NCBI GenBank assembly: GCA_040081075.1
Contig: JBEBHJ010000038.1
Span: 1-35,593, forward strand
DNA from: JANJUB01 sp040081075
GTDB taxonomy: Bacteria > Armatimonadota > Fimbriimonadia > Fimbriimonadales > Fimbriimonadaceae
Reading direction: 5' to 3'
Length of the DNA stretch: 35,593 nt
In this document: piece after piece, positions 1 through 7,645 of the stretch
Position numbering within the stretch: position 1 is the stretch's first letter
How the letters are laid out: every line of letters begins with the position of its first letter
Position numbers and translations under genes: made by a program
Notes under the pieces: generated by a model
What the model saw: only the letters and a program-made list of their open reading frames with translations
Database searches by the model: none
Told to the model about the DNA's origin: nothing

Positions 1-589
1 GGTAAGCGGCTTGCTCACCAAATGTTTCCTCACTTGGTTGTTCGACCGAAGCTCCGTCCCCCATTCGCTTTGCCAGCCACTCTTCGGCTTGCGACTTCAC
101 TGATTTACCAATGATCTTTCCCGAGCGGGTGGTCAAGAGTTTGGTGCCATCTGTGCGGAACTTCTGTTTGTCAGGAGGCCGGGCAAGTGGTTCAGTAGTC
201 ACCAACTCGACCGGCTTAAAAATCCCTCCAAATGTATGAAACACAAACGGGATGAATCCGCTTGCGACCGAATTCACCGGAAACGACTCGCCCCCGTTCT
301 TTATCACCTCAACCCGCAGTGGATGTTCGAGCCCGTCGCCCGCGATCTCAAACCAAAAGGCATCCCAGATACCCTCGTGCACCCCAATTTCAACATCATC
401 GAGAAACACTCGGGCCTGATAGCTCACCCCGTGAAAAACCAAACACTGCTTGCCGTGAGGAATGTGGACCCTGCACCGATAAACTGCCGGACCCTCCCAA
501 GCCACCGGAACATCTTGCCGCCAGGCGTGCGGCACGGTGCATGGCAAGGGGCCGTCGCCATAGTCAACCGTCCAACCGCTGAGGATCAC
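1..589 (-). CDS. Glycoside hydrolase family 2-like protein, N-terminal part (runs off the window)
   Basis: An open minus-strand frame runs from a GTG at 589 through the window edge, giving about 196 residues. An in-frame stop at 599-601 rules out a longer start. Residues about 25-125 look like the jelly-roll sugar-binding domain at the N-terminus of GH2 enzymes (beta-galactosidase/beta-glucuronidase): a VPHAWRQ segment, then AVYRCRVHIP, LVFHGVSYQARVFLDD and GIWDAFWFEI. After this domain comes a Lys/Arg-rich stretch (FRTDGTKLLTTRSGK) that I cannot align to a GH2 catalytic domain, so enzymatic activity is unproven. It begins 10 bases after prcB and probably shares its transcript. The usual proteasome partner prcA would be expected here and is not present. 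The domain call is by resemblance only. Confidence 0.6.
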   Translation of the reverse strand, partial: MILSGWTVDYGDGPLPCTVPHAWRQDVPVAWEGPAVYRCRVHIPHGKQCLVFHGVSYQARVFLDDVEIGVHEGIWDAFWFEIAGDGLEHPLRVEVIKNGGESFPVNSVASGFIPFVFHTFGGIFKPVELVTTEPLARPPDKQKFRTDGTKLLTTRSGKIIGKSVKSQAEEWLAKRMGDGASVEQPSEETFGEQAAY

Positions 590-598
590 ATTGGAACT

Positions 599-1339
599 CT
601 ACCGCGAAAGGGTTTTGATCGACTCAGCCAACTCTTCGTCGGAGGCCAGATCGACTCCCTTGGCCGTAAGCACCTTGGCTACGGGCAACACTTTGCTGAA
701 TCCACCCGTGGCGCTATCGAGATCGGCGGCGATCTCAAGCATCTGTAAGCCCTCTTTCAATGTGGCCTTCAAAGTCTTGCTCTCCCACGGGCCTTGAGTC
801 CGCGCGATATATTCGAAAACGCCTCGAATCCGCTCTGACCCTGAGCCTGCACAAGCGTAGGCACCATTCTGAAAAACGGCACCCGCAGCATCGAAAAAGT
901 GAACAGAAAAATCGCCTGTCTCACGGTCATACGCAGCCACGATCGGAATAAACAACCCGATGCCTTGCATCGCGGCGGGAGCGTTTTGGGCTAACGTTCG
1001 AGAAATCTCCTGGAGTTTGCCCTTGACCGAAAGTTCGTTTAGGGTCACTCGGCGATAATATTTGAACGAGTGTTTTAGGAACCGACAGACCTCCACCGAC
1101 TTCGCAAATGAACCGGAGATTGCGATCAACATCTCGTCATCAAGTTCAAAAACCTTCTCGGCGTGATCGAACATGATGAGGTTGCCCATTGTGGCTCGAC
1201 GGTCGGCGAGCATCAAAACGCCGTCTTTGAACCGCAATGCGAGCACTGTGGTCGCGTGAGTGTCGTGCGCTGAGACGCCCATATTGGAGGCATCAAAACT
1301 CACCAACTCGGCAAATGTCTTCGTCTGTACGTCTATCAT
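599..1339 (-). CDS. prcB: 20S proteasome beta subunit, bacterial PrcB type
   Basis: Catalytic subunit of a bacterial 20S proteasome, a barrel protease that degrades tagged proteins in the cytoplasm. It is 246 residues long. A propeptide of 29 residues precedes the predicted nucleophile Thr30 (context HATTVLAL). Counting from that Thr, Asp17 (ADRRAT) and Lys33 (HAEKVF) are in place, and GSGS and DSATGG motifs follow, so the Thr/Asp/Lys active site is intact. The NAPAAMQG helix and the overall length match actinobacterial PrcB rather than HslV, which is shorter and has no such propeptide. The start overlaps the end of UBact by 4 bases (ATGA), so the two are probably translationally coupled. No alpha subunit gene is visible in the window. 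Confidence 0.93.
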   Translation of the reverse strand: MIDVQTKTFAELVSFDASNMGVSAHDTHATTVLALRFKDGVLMLADRRATMGNLIMFDHAEKVFELDDEMLIAISGSFAKSVEVCRFLKHSFKYYRRVTLNELSVKGKLQEISRTLAQNAPAAMQGIGLFIPIVAAYDRETGDFSVHFFDAAGAVFQNGAYACAGSGSERIRGVFEYIARTQGPWESKTLKATLKEGLQMLEIAADLDSATGGFSKVLPVAKVLTAKGVDLASDEELAESIKTLSR

Positions 1340-1524
1340 TGACCCGACCGCTGCCGATACTTCTTGGCTTGATCCGGGTCAACCTTCTTCAGGCGGCGCA
1401 ACAACTCGTTGCCGCCGTCGGGCTTCGTGATATCGGGCTTGGAAGGTCCAGAGTCGTCGCCGGTTTTTCGGTCTGGGGAGCTTGGGACCGGGCGAGTGAG
1501 CCGATCATCGATTTGTGTGATCAT
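1336..1524 (-). CDS. UBact: UBact/Pup-type prokaryotic ubiquitin-like protein
   Basis: A 62-residue, highly polar, Pro/Asp/Lys-rich protein with no hydrophobic core. The first half looks disordered; the second half (from about residue 36, GGNELLRRLKK) could form a helix. It ends KKYRQRSGQ. That end matches my recollection of the UBact family, a Pup relative found outside Actinobacteria whose C-terminus is R-Y/F-x-Q-R-x-G-E/Q. Pup itself ends GGQ or GGE. The role would be covalent attachment through the last residue to lysines of substrates, marking them for the proteasome. A C-terminal Gln would need deamidation by a Dop-type enzyme first. The immediate coupling to prcB strongly supports the call. 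It has its own candidate -10 box 6 bases upstream, and its gap to the HAD gene is only 35 bases. Confidence 0.87.
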   Translation of the reverse strand: MITQIDDRLTRPVPSSPDRKTGDDSGPSKPDITKPDGGNELLRRLKKVDPDQAKKYRQRSGQ

Positions 1525-1530
1525 GGATTT

Positions 1531-1536
1531 ACTTTA
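1531..1536 (-). promoter_or_regulatory. Candidate -10 box for a leaderless UBact transcript
   Basis: TAAAGT on the minus strand ends 6 bases before the UBact ATG. No Shine-Dalgarno sequence lies in the gap. The position fits transcription starting at or next to the start codon. No convincing -35 is visible. Confidence 0.4.
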
Positions 1537-1559
1537 CTACGACGAAAAGCTGTTATGCA

Positions 1560-2309
1560 TTAGACCACAGTCAAAACCGCAAGGTCCGGGCTCCAGGGAA
1601 GTCCCGGGATCGGCTCCTTCGTCACTCCGCAAAGCACCAGATGCACATCACATTTGGCGGCCCGACCCGCTTCGATGTCGGTTTCTAAGCGATCACCCAC
1701 CACCAGGCAATCGGACGCCAAGACTTTTGCATCGTCGAGGACGAGCTCGACGAGGAATGGATTCGGTTTGCCGATGACCTCTGCCTTTCGGGCTGAGCAC
1801 ATTTCGATCGCGGCGACAATGCTTCCCGCGCCCGGAATCAGAACATCGTTTTCTAACGGGTAGCTTCGATCAGGATTACTTGCAACAAAGAGGCAATCGG
1901 GGTTTCGCAGGTGGGTCATCGCGCGGGACATTTTCTCGTAGGTGAATTGGCGATCAATACCAACGACAACCGCTTCCGGATCACGATCAACCAATTCGAT
2001 TCCAACCCCGCCAAGAGCTTCGACCAGCGCACTTTCGCCGACCACGAAGACCCGATTGACCTTGCCCGCTAATCGGCGGGCAGTGCCTTCAGCCGAGTTC
2101 ATTACCTCTTGGTGGGCAGCCTCGAAACCGAGGCGATTCAGCTTTTCGGTCAGGTCGGAGATGGATTTGGATGAATTGTTCGTCAGAAAACGGACCTGAG
2201 AGCCTGCACGGCGAAGGTTACCAACTGTTTCGACTGCGTTGGGAGTCGGTTCCTCGCCCCGGAACAGGGTGCCGTCAAGGTCGAAAATATAAAGAGGATA
2301 GAGCCTCAT
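1560..2309 (-). CDS. HAD-superfamily IIA phosphatase (NagD/PNPP-like)
   Basis: A 249-residue cytoplasmic phosphatase of the HAD IIA subclass. Motif I is FDLDGTLFRG (nucleophile Asp9, acid/base Asp11), motif II is FLTNNSSKS, and motif III/IV are GKPNPFLVEL and VVGDRLETDIEAG, which hold the lysine and the acidic metal-binding residues. The C2-type cap sits between motifs II and III. Relatives dephosphorylate nucleoside monophosphates, phosphoglycolate or sugar phosphates; the substrate cannot be told from sequence. Its ATG overlaps the stop of the polyprenyl synthase gene by 4 bases. The protein is close to the usual length for the family, with no sign of damage. Confidence 0.9.
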   Translation of the reverse strand: MRLYPLYIFDLDGTLFRGEEPTPNAVETVGNLRRAGSQVRFLTNNSSKSISDLTEKLNRLGFEAAHQEVMNSAEGTARRLAGKVNRVFVVGESALVEALGGVGIELVDRDPEAVVVGIDRQFTYEKMSRAMTHLRNPDCLFVASNPDRSYPLENDVLIPGAGSIVAAIEMCSARKAEVIGKPNPFLVELVLDDAKVLASDCLVVGDRLETDIEAGRAAKCDVHLVLCGVTKEPIPGLPWSPDLAVLTVV

Positions 2310-3307
2310 CCCTCTCGATCCAACACGAACCTGACAACCCCGCGGAGCAGCTCGCTTTCAACGGATTCAGGAAGGTCGGCTAGGGCCGAAATTGCACTTC
2401 GGCCCACATCCTCCGTGCGTCTTTTCGCTGCGGCCAGGGCTCCTACATCACTTAGTTTCCGAACGATATCAGATATTACATCGGCCGAAACTTGTCCAAA
2501 TCGCTCGCTGATCCATTGGCGATCACTCTCCATGGCAAGCTGGTTAAACAGGATAAGTGGAAGCGTTGCACATCCTTCGCTGAAATCGGTGGCACGCGGT
2601 TTGCCAGTCTTCTTTTGGTCTCCGGAGTAGTCAAGCAAATCGTCTACAAGCTGAAATGCGATCCCCAAATGATGACCGTAAGTTCCAAGAGCGGTAATCA
2701 CCGCCTCATCCGCGCCGGCAATCATCGCTCCAACTTGGCAACAAGCTTCAATGAACGAGGCGGTCTTGAGCCGCAGGATGCGAAAATGCTCTTCTTCTGT
2801 AAGATCGAAGTTTCCTCGCGTTGCCAGTTCGGCAACTTCGCCTTCGGCGAGTTCTACTACCGCTTCGGAAACCGTGCGAATGATGCGGATGTCACCATCT
2901 CGGCACAAGACGGCCATGGCCTTAGAAAGCAGAACATCTCCGGTGAGGATACTTGCCGTATTGCCAAACTCTGCCGACGCCGTTGGGCGACCACGTCGGG
3001 TTGCGGCGTGATCAATAACGTCGTCATGAATCAGGGTCGCCATATGGATCATTTCCATTGCTGCGCCAATTTTTCGAGCGCGATCAGCATCAAATGGCAG
3101 CCCGCAAGCTCGCGCTGCCAGCACAACGAGGGCGGGGCGCAGCCGCTTTCCACCAGCGGCTAAGGTATGCAGGCCAACTTCTGAAACCAGTCCAACTTGG
3201 CTCTCCATTGCTTCGGTCAAGACTTGTTCAACCCGCAGAATTTCGGCGGCAATCTCTTGAAAGACCTCAGGCCCAACTTTCTCGGTCAAGTAGGTCGGAG
3301 CGATCAC
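2306..3307 (-). CDS. Long-chain polyprenyl (hepta/octaprenyl-type) diphosphate synthase
   Basis: Condenses isopentenyl diphosphate onto an allylic primer to make the isoprenoid tail of respiratory quinones. It is 333 residues long. The first aspartate-rich motif is HDDVIDHAATRRG and the second is QLVDDLLDYSGD; GGKRLRP near residue 53 is the substrate-binding signature. The residues just before the first motif (MATLI) are small, as in long-chain rather than farnesyl/geranylgeranyl synthases. The next gene upstream is ubiE/menG, whose stop overlaps this start by 4 bases, so the pair most likely serves menaquinone synthesis. The exact chain length cannot be decided from sequence. Confidence 0.93.
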   Translation of the reverse strand: MIAPTYLTEKVGPEVFQEIAAEILRVEQVLTEAMESQVGLVSEVGLHTLAAGGKRLRPALVVLAARACGLPFDADRARKIGAAMEMIHMATLIHDDVIDHAATRRGRPTASAEFGNTASILTGDVLLSKAMAVLCRDGDIRIIRTVSEAVVELAEGEVAELATRGNFDLTEEEHFRILRLKTASFIEACCQVGAMIAGADEAVITALGTYGHHLGIAFQLVDDLLDYSGDQKKTGKPRATDFSEGCATLPLILFNQLAMESDRQWISERFGQVSADVISDIVRKLSDVGALAAAKRRTEDVGRSAISALADLPESVESELLRGVVRFVLDREG

Positions 3308-4032
3308 GGTTTTGTCCCCCAGTGGACGCAGATATTCCCCATAAATAGGTCGTGATAGTTGACATTAACGAATCCAGCTCGCTCCATAGATTCCTTGAGC
3401 GCTACTCGGTCAAGAAATCTATCGGTGCTTTGCGGGAGGTAAGTGTAGGCTTCCCGTTTTCCGAACATCGAGCCCAATAGCGGGAGCAGATTATTGGTGA
3501 TCAGTCGGGCAACAAATCGAACGGGCGCAAATCTGGGACGGGCCATATCAAGCGAAACAAATCGCTTTCCCGGCTTCAAAACTCTAAAGGTCTCCCGGTG
3601 GGCTTGATCGATATTTGGCACATTTCGAATTCCCCAACCGATGGTCAAGCCATCCAGTTTCGAATCTTGCACCGGCAAGTTACAAGCGTCAGCCAAGCCA
3701 AGCTGTGCAGTTCCATCTTTGGAGCTTGAAATTTGCAACATCGGCGCGCAAAAATCCATGCCAATCAATCGGCCCTCTTCGCCGACGACTGCTCGCAGAG
3801 GCTTAAGAAAATCGCCGGTGCCGCAACAAAGGTCCAAAACCGTGTCACCCTTGTTACAGTTGAGGCAGCGCGCGGCATAAGCTCGCCATCGATGGTGCAA
3901 CCCCAAGCTGGCAAGTGAGTTGCAGCGATCATAGGTCGGAGCTATCTCGGCGAACATGCCCTGTACGAGAGCGCGCTTTTCCTCCCCCTGAGCGGTCCAG
4001 GGCTGTTTAGATTCGGCGTTCGCGGCGGCCAC
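3304..4032 (-). CDS. ubiE: Demethylmenaquinone methyltransferase, UbiE/MenG family
   Basis: SAM-dependent C-methyltransferase for the last step of menaquinone (or ubiquinone) synthesis. It is 242 residues long. Features typical of the family are FAEIAPTYDRCNSLASLG near the N-terminus, the SAM loop LDLCCGTGDF, the segment LTIGWGIRNVPN and the PLLGSMFGKREAYTYLP region with the final YLPQST signature. The start is a GTG, with a TATACT box ending 6 bases upstream and no ribosome-binding site. The start overlaps nothing; the stop overlaps the polyprenyl synthase start by 4 bases. Menaquinone is the likelier product because no ubiquinone genes are seen. Confidence 0.94.
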   Translation of the reverse strand: MAAANAESKQPWTAQGEEKRALVQGMFAEIAPTYDRCNSLASLGLHHRWRAYAARCLNCNKGDTVLDLCCGTGDFLKPLRAVVGEEGRLIGMDFCAPMLQISSSKDGTAQLGLADACNLPVQDSKLDGLTIGWGIRNVPNIDQAHRETFRVLKPGKRFVSLDMARPRFAPVRFVARLITNNLLPLLGSMFGKREAYTYLPQSTDRFLDRVALKESMERAGFVNVNYHDLFMGNICVHWGTKP

Positions 4033-4038
4033 GTCGGT

Positions 4039-4044
4039 AGTATA
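4039..4044 (-). promoter_or_regulatory. Candidate -10 box for a leaderless ubiE transcript
   Basis: TATACT (5 of 6 to the TATAAT consensus) on the minus strand, 6 bases from the GTG start. The 41-base gap to the preceding gene holds no clear -35 and no Shine-Dalgarno sequence. Confidence 0.45.
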
Positions 4045-4073
4045 TCACGAAGTTTCAGAACGCAGTGAAAGTT

Positions 4074-5090
4074 CTACTTTTTCAGGGCTGCTAAGATTGC
4101 TGTTTTCACGGCAGTCGTCTCTTTGGGATTAAATCCAAACCAGAGTTGCCGAATCACGCCCTTGCCATCAACCGCGAACATGGTGGGAGATCCAGGGGCA
4201 TTGAGGAGATTGAAAACCGATCCACCACTGTTGGCAAAACTGGGCAAAGCGGAGAGGCGTTTGGGTGACCCATCGTCAGAGAGAACAACAACCCGAGCGC
4301 TCTTCGCAATTTCCGAAATCATGCCACTCAACTTGGCCGTAACCGCGCAATCCTTCGAGCAACATACAAATAATGTTGGCACCCCATTGATCGCCTTTCC
4401 GTTCCAACCGCTGCTGGGAAACTTTGAACCAGGTTGCAAGGGATTTGTTTCACGCTTAAGGACGAACATCCGGTAACCAGCTGGGGGTTCGAGATTAATC
4501 ATGGTTGGATGAAAGGGTCCAAAGTTGGAGAACCTGAAATCGAGCTTGATGTGTCCCGAAGGGTCGATGAATTCGTGGACGTACCTTTGAACAACGCCCG
4601 CTTCGTTGACCCACACATCCGCCTTGTTGTCCGTTCCATTCAGCGAGAGCTTATGAATGCCAGTGCTCTTATCCAAAGTTAAGCTCATTTTCGAGGAAAA
4701 CACGGAGGCCATGCTGCCGAGGAGCGCGTAGGGAACAACCCTAAAGGAAAGTTCGCTCAGGGTGGAGTTTGTAAACATCACGCGGCCAATTCGGCCTACT
4801 TCGGTGTATTGTTTTTGCTTGTGCTCGATTTCTATGGCTCCGGATGGGCCTGTCATAAACTGATAATCGTCGCCATCCCCCTGGGCTCGTAAATAGGCAT
4901 GTTCAGGCTGCTTTAGCTCGAAGTGTCCCTTAATCATTCCAAGAGAGTTATGGTTGAGAGTGAAGTCAGCCGAAAAGCCCGCTTTTGCTCGGGCATCAAT
5001 TCGTTTGATCATTTCTTCCGCGGTGAGTTGCGGCACGGTCGCTAGAAGGATTGAGCTAATCATGATGAGTAATACGTTCGAGAATGGCAT
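4074..5090 (-). CDS. LolA-like lipoprotein-carrier domain fused to a redoxin-type C-terminal domain
   Basis: A 338-residue protein with a hydrophobic N-terminus (NVLLIMISSILLATVPQ) that could act as a signal sequence, although it carries no basic residue. Residues about 22-205 resemble the LolA/LppX/DUF2092 half-barrel: AEEMIKRIDARAKAGFSADF, then alternating strands and PTMINLEPPAGYRMF. Residues about 235-338 resemble a thioredoxin-fold redoxin: GVPTLFVCCSKDC, RVVVLSDD and PGSPTMFAVDGKGVIRQLWFG. The usual CxxC is replaced by a CCSKDC cluster. An ATG at 5063, which overlaps the tmk stop by only 8 bases, is an equally good start; the start at 5090 overlaps by 35. Both domains suggest action outside the cytoplasmic membrane, but no function can be assigned. 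Confidence 0.72.
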   Translation of the reverse strand: MPFSNVLLIMISSILLATVPQLTAEEMIKRIDARAKAGFSADFTLNHNSLGMIKGHFELKQPEHAYLRAQGDGDDYQFMTGPSGAIEIEHKQKQYTEVGRIGRVMFTNSTLSELSFRVVPYALLGSMASVFSSKMSLTLDKSTGIHKLSLNGTDNKADVWVNEAGVVQRYVHEFIDPSGHIKLDFRFSNFGPFHPTMINLEPPAGYRMFVLKRETNPLQPGSKFPSSGWNGKAINGVPTLFVCCSKDCAVTAKLSGMISEIAKSARVVVLSDDGSPKRLSALPSFANSGGSVFNLLNAPGSPTMFAVDGKGVIRQLWFGFNPKETTAVKTAILAALKK

Positions 5091-5661
5091 TTAGGGCGTC
5101 AGCAAACACCGCTTCTTGTGATTGGGTGGCATCAATGATCGAGTAGCGAGCCGGCGCGAGACTGGCTTCCGTTAAAAACCCGGCGCGAACTCTCTCGTGA
5201 AAGTCAAGTGATTCTCGGTCCATCCGATCTCGCTTAGACTGCCGCTCGATGCCAATTTCAACGGGAAGGTCGAACAGAAGCGTTAGCTCAGGTTGGAGCC
5301 CACCCGTGGCATCGTCATTAAGTTGCCGCAGACGCTCCAAGTCTAAACCCCGACCATAGCCCTGATACGCGAGAGTTGAATCGGCAAATCGATCACAAAG
5401 TACAATCGCTTCCTTCGCCAATGCCGGAAGCACGACGGCTGCGACATGTTGCGAGCGGTCGGCCAAGAACAGGAAGAGTTCGCACGTTGGAGAAATAGCT
5501 TCGCCCTCTAAAAGAATGGCTCGAATCTTCGTTCCAACTTCTCCTGATCCTGGCTCGCGTGTTACAAGGACCTCAAAGCCACGCTGAGAAAGGACTTGGG
5601 CAAGGCTCGTGATCGCCGTTGATTTGCCTGCCCCTTCTGGTCCTTCAAAGGTAACGAACAT
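5056..5661 (-). CDS. tmk: Thymidylate kinase
   Basis: Phosphorylates dTMP to dTDP for DNA synthesis in the cytoplasm. It is 201 residues long, normal for the family. The P-loop is EGPEGAGKST (residues 6-15), followed by TREPGSGEVG (dTMP binding), the CDRFADSTLAYQG motif around residue 90, and a lid region RDRMDRESLDFHERVR. The ATG shares one base with the TAA of the ASCH gene (TAATG), so reinitiation coupling is likely. Complete, with no oddities. Confidence 0.96.
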   Translation of the reverse strand: MFVTFEGPEGAGKSTAITSLAQVLSQRGFEVLVTREPGSGEVGTKIRAILLEGEAISPTCELFLFLADRSQHVAAVVLPALAKEAIVLCDRFADSTLAYQGYGRGLDLERLRQLNDDATGGLQPELTLLFDLPVEIGIERQSKRDRMDRESLDFHERVRAGFLTEASLAPARYSIIDATQSQEAVFADALNAILERITHHD

Positions 5662-6008
5662 TACTCATCAACTCGGGAGAAGTGAATAACCGTCACCCGG
5701 TGAGTTGGGGTAATCAGCTCGCCGTAGAGCCGAGACAGCATTTCGATGATGTCATCTTGAGTTCGGAACTCCGGATTCTCGCGCTCGATATCCCTTGGGG
5801 AAAGCTCCGCGATGGTCTTAACTTCCACCCGATCGAGCATCGCCGAATACAACTTTTGGCGGCGGGCAAAACGGGCCCCAACCGTGATCCATACAATCAT
5901 GCCCGCAATGTACTTTTCCGACTTATCGCCTAGGCGAATCGAGACGGTTTTGCGGTTGTTTCGCAGTACATCGCCATAAAGATCAGAATAAAAATTAAGG
6001 GCAAACAT
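5661..6008 (-). CDS. ASCH-domain (PUA-like fold) protein
   Basis: A 115-residue small protein when started at the ATG at 6008 (MFALNFYSDLYGDV). A GTG at 6047 would add 13 residues that overlap the divergent kinase gene and look unlike a protein start. The core motif TVSIRLGDKSEKYIAGMIVWITVG and the ending VTVIHFSRV resemble ASCH-domain proteins, a PUA-like fold proposed to bind RNA or modified nucleosides; related YqfB hydrolyses N4-acetylcytidine. No catalytic residue assignment is attempted. It is the first gene of the long minus-strand run and is coupled to tmk. Confidence 0.72.
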   Translation of the reverse strand: MFALNFYSDLYGDVLRNNRKTVSIRLGDKSEKYIAGMIVWITVGARFARRQKLYSAMLDRVEVKTIAELSPRDIERENPEFRTQDDIIEMLSRLYGELITPTHRVTVIHFSRVDE

Positions 6009-6029
6009 GTCGGATGGTGAATTATGGCT

Positions 6030-6035
6030 TACAAT
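6030..6035 (+). promoter_or_regulatory. Candidate -10 box upstream of the uridine kinase-like gene
   Basis: TACAAT, 6 bases before the GTG at 6042. The 33-base divergent gap also carries CATAAT on the minus strand (6021-6026) for the ASCH gene, so the two promoters would overlap. Confidence 0.45.
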
Positions 6036-6041
6036 TGAAGA

Positions 6042-6617
6042 GTGCACTTGATCGCGATTGCCGGATTGTCTTGTTCTGGAAAGACGACGCTAGCCCAAAA
6101 GCTAAGCGAAACGCTGACGGCTCCCATCATCGCTCTTGACGACTATTATCTCGCCCTGCGGGATTTCTCATTCGAACAGCGCACCAAGTGTAACTTTGAT
6201 GCGCCAGAAATGTTTGATCATGCGCTCCTACTTGACCATCTTTGTCGGTTGCGAGACGGAAAGCCAATTCAGAAGCCGGTTTATGACTTTGTGACTTTCA
6301 CCCGCTCGCCGGAGACACAGGTGATTCTGCCCTCAAGCCACGTGATTTTGGAAGGCATGTACTCGTTGCTTTGGCCCGAAATTAACACCCTTGCTGAAGT
6401 TCGCGTTTTCCTCGACGTTGAACCGGCAACCTGTTTGGGGCGACGAATCGAACGAGATGTCTCGCAACGCGGACGGACGCCTGAGGAAGTTGCCTGGAGG
6501 TTCGAGCGTGACGTGATGCCAATGTACGAGAAGTTTCTGGTCCCGACAAAGGATTCAGCGACACATATTTGCAAGAACCTTGATGTTGCTCAAGAGATCG
6601 ACTTGGTTTTATCGTGA
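6042..6617 (+). CDS. Uridine kinase-like P-loop kinase
   Basis: A 191-residue P-loop kinase of the uridine kinase/phosphoribulokinase family, probably phosphorylating uridine or cytidine in pyrimidine salvage. The P-loop is GLSCSGKTT (residues 8-16); IIALDDYYLA carries the acidic motif; NFDAPEMFDHALLLDHL with KPVYDF is the typical Udk substrate region. RRIERDVSQRGR is a lid-like arginine segment. The start is GTG at 6042. A TTG at 6048 has GAAGAG five bases upstream and is the alternative. The 3' end overlaps the convergent FAD oxidase gene by 28 bases. The exact substrate is not certain; some members act on other small alcohols. Confidence 0.82.
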   Translation: MHLIAIAGLSCSGKTTLAQKLSETLTAPIIALDDYYLALRDFSFEQRTKCNFDAPEMFDHALLLDHLCRLRDGKPIQKPVYDFVTFTRSPETQVILPSSHVILEGMYSLLWPEINTLAEVRVFLDVEPATCLGRRIERDVSQRGRTPEEVAWRFERDVMPMYEKFLVPTKDSATHICKNLDVAQEIDLVLS

Positions 6618-7645
6618 CACGAGAATCTGGGCCACTCGGAGGGCCCTTGCTTGCCTTCGGCGAAATCCACCATTAAACTTCCTACCCACGGGCCGAATTT
6701 GAATCCGTGCCCCGAACATGGAGACGCAAAGAAAACGCCGGGTTCAGACTCGCCGAAAATGAAATCCTCGTTGTGGGTGCGCGTGTAAAGGCAAGTCGCC
6801 AAGTCCTCTACGTTTGGGTCTGAAACTCCGAATCGCCGGCGCGCAAAATCATGCAAGGATTCAATGTGGTCATGTGCCATCGGTGGCCTCGGCTCAGAGG
6901 GGTCAACCTTTGGGCCGTCGCGATGAACTCCAAATTTTACGGTGTTTGCCCCGGGCTCAGAGGGAAATCCGTAAACTCCGTCCGGATGGGCCTCGATCCA
7001 AACCGGGCCGTTATGAGGGCTCGGAACTTCAAGATATCCAAAGGTTTGTTGGATCACCTTATTTGGCAAGTCAAACAGTTGCTTAGCCCACGAGCCGGCG
7101 CAAACGAGCACAACATCGAACTCCCTAGCTAACTCATGAGGGTCGGCTTGCATGGCTCTGAGATTCACGCCTTGGGAAAGGGCGAGCGAGAGGGATAGTC
7201 GTACCGCTCTCTCGGCATGAATCCATCCCGCATCTCGAGAATAGACGCCTACTTCGTGTGAGCCCAGGATTAGTTCAGGGAAAATTTTGCTCAGGGCCGT
7301 TGATTCAAGAACTTGATGCTCAACGCCGAGCTCGGACAAACCGGCAATTTGTGACTTGATATCGGCGTTGTCAGCGTCGCCGAAGAAAACCAAGCCGCAT
7401 TCAAACAGGATCGGCTCGGTCACACGCGCTTGGAGTTTTCGCCACATCGGATAACCCGTGAGCATGATTTCGGTGTAAAACGCGTCTGGATACGCCTTGC
7501 GCACGATCCTCGATCTACCGTGGGAGCTGCCTCGGTTATGATTGATTGCGAATTGCTCAAATACGGTCACGTCATGGCCACGATCGCTCGCGGCGAGGGC
7601 GGTACTTGCGCCCATAATCCCAGCTCCGATGACGGCGATTTTCAT
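6590..7645 (-). CDS. FAD-dependent amine oxidase, monomeric sarcosine oxidase/SolA type
   Basis: A 351-residue flavoprotein that likely oxidises an N-methylated amine or amino acid, producing hydrogen peroxide. The dinucleotide fold is IAVIGAGIMGASTA at the N-terminus. The segment GSSHGRSRIVRKAYPD is diagnostic of the MSOX/MTOX (DAO, PF01266) group. Near the C-terminus, SPCSGHGFKFGP supplies the cysteine that covalently holds FAD in monomeric sarcosine oxidase. The length is slightly below the usual 370-390. It is the last of five coupled genes; its ATG overlaps the SDR stop by 4 bases. The substrate is unknown. Confidence 0.87.
   Translation of the reverse strand: MKIAVIGAGIMGASTALAASDRGHDVTVFEQFAINHNRGSSHGRSRIVRKAYPDAFYTEIMLTGYPMWRKLQARVTEPILFECGLVFFGDADNADIKSQIAGLSELGVEHQVLESTALSKIFPELILGSHEVGVYSRDAGWIHAERAVRLSLSLALSQGVNLRAMQADPHELAREFDVVLVCAGSWAKQLFDLPNKVIQQTFGYLEVPSPHNGPVWIEAHPDGVYGFPSEPGANTVKFGVHRDGPKVDPSEPRPPMAHDHIESLHDFARRRFGVSDPNVEDLATCLYTRTHNEDFIFGESEPGVFFASPCSGHGFKFGPWVGSLMVDFAEGKQGPSEWPRFSCHDKTKSIS

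Noticed and set aside
236..748. 170-residue plus-strand frame
   Set aside because: It lies antisense to the GH2-like gene and the 3' end of prcB, both well supported. It has no family features.
599..1339. HslV instead of PrcB
   Set aside because: HslV is shorter, lacks the long propeptide, and is normally beside hslU; the sequence and UBact neighbour favour PrcB.
2492..3163. 223-residue plus-strand frame
   Set aside because: It is the antisense of the polyprenyl diphosphate synthase gene, with arbitrary composition.
4445..4460. Possible second parS (TGTTTCACGCTTAAGG)
   Set aside because: Only about 11 of 16 positions match and the right arm is not palindromic; it lies inside a coding sequence.
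6009..6047. Longer start (GTG 6047) of the ASCH gene
   Set aside because: It would overlap the divergent kinase start and add 13 residues unlike the family; it arises from the GTGCAC palindrome at 6042-6047.
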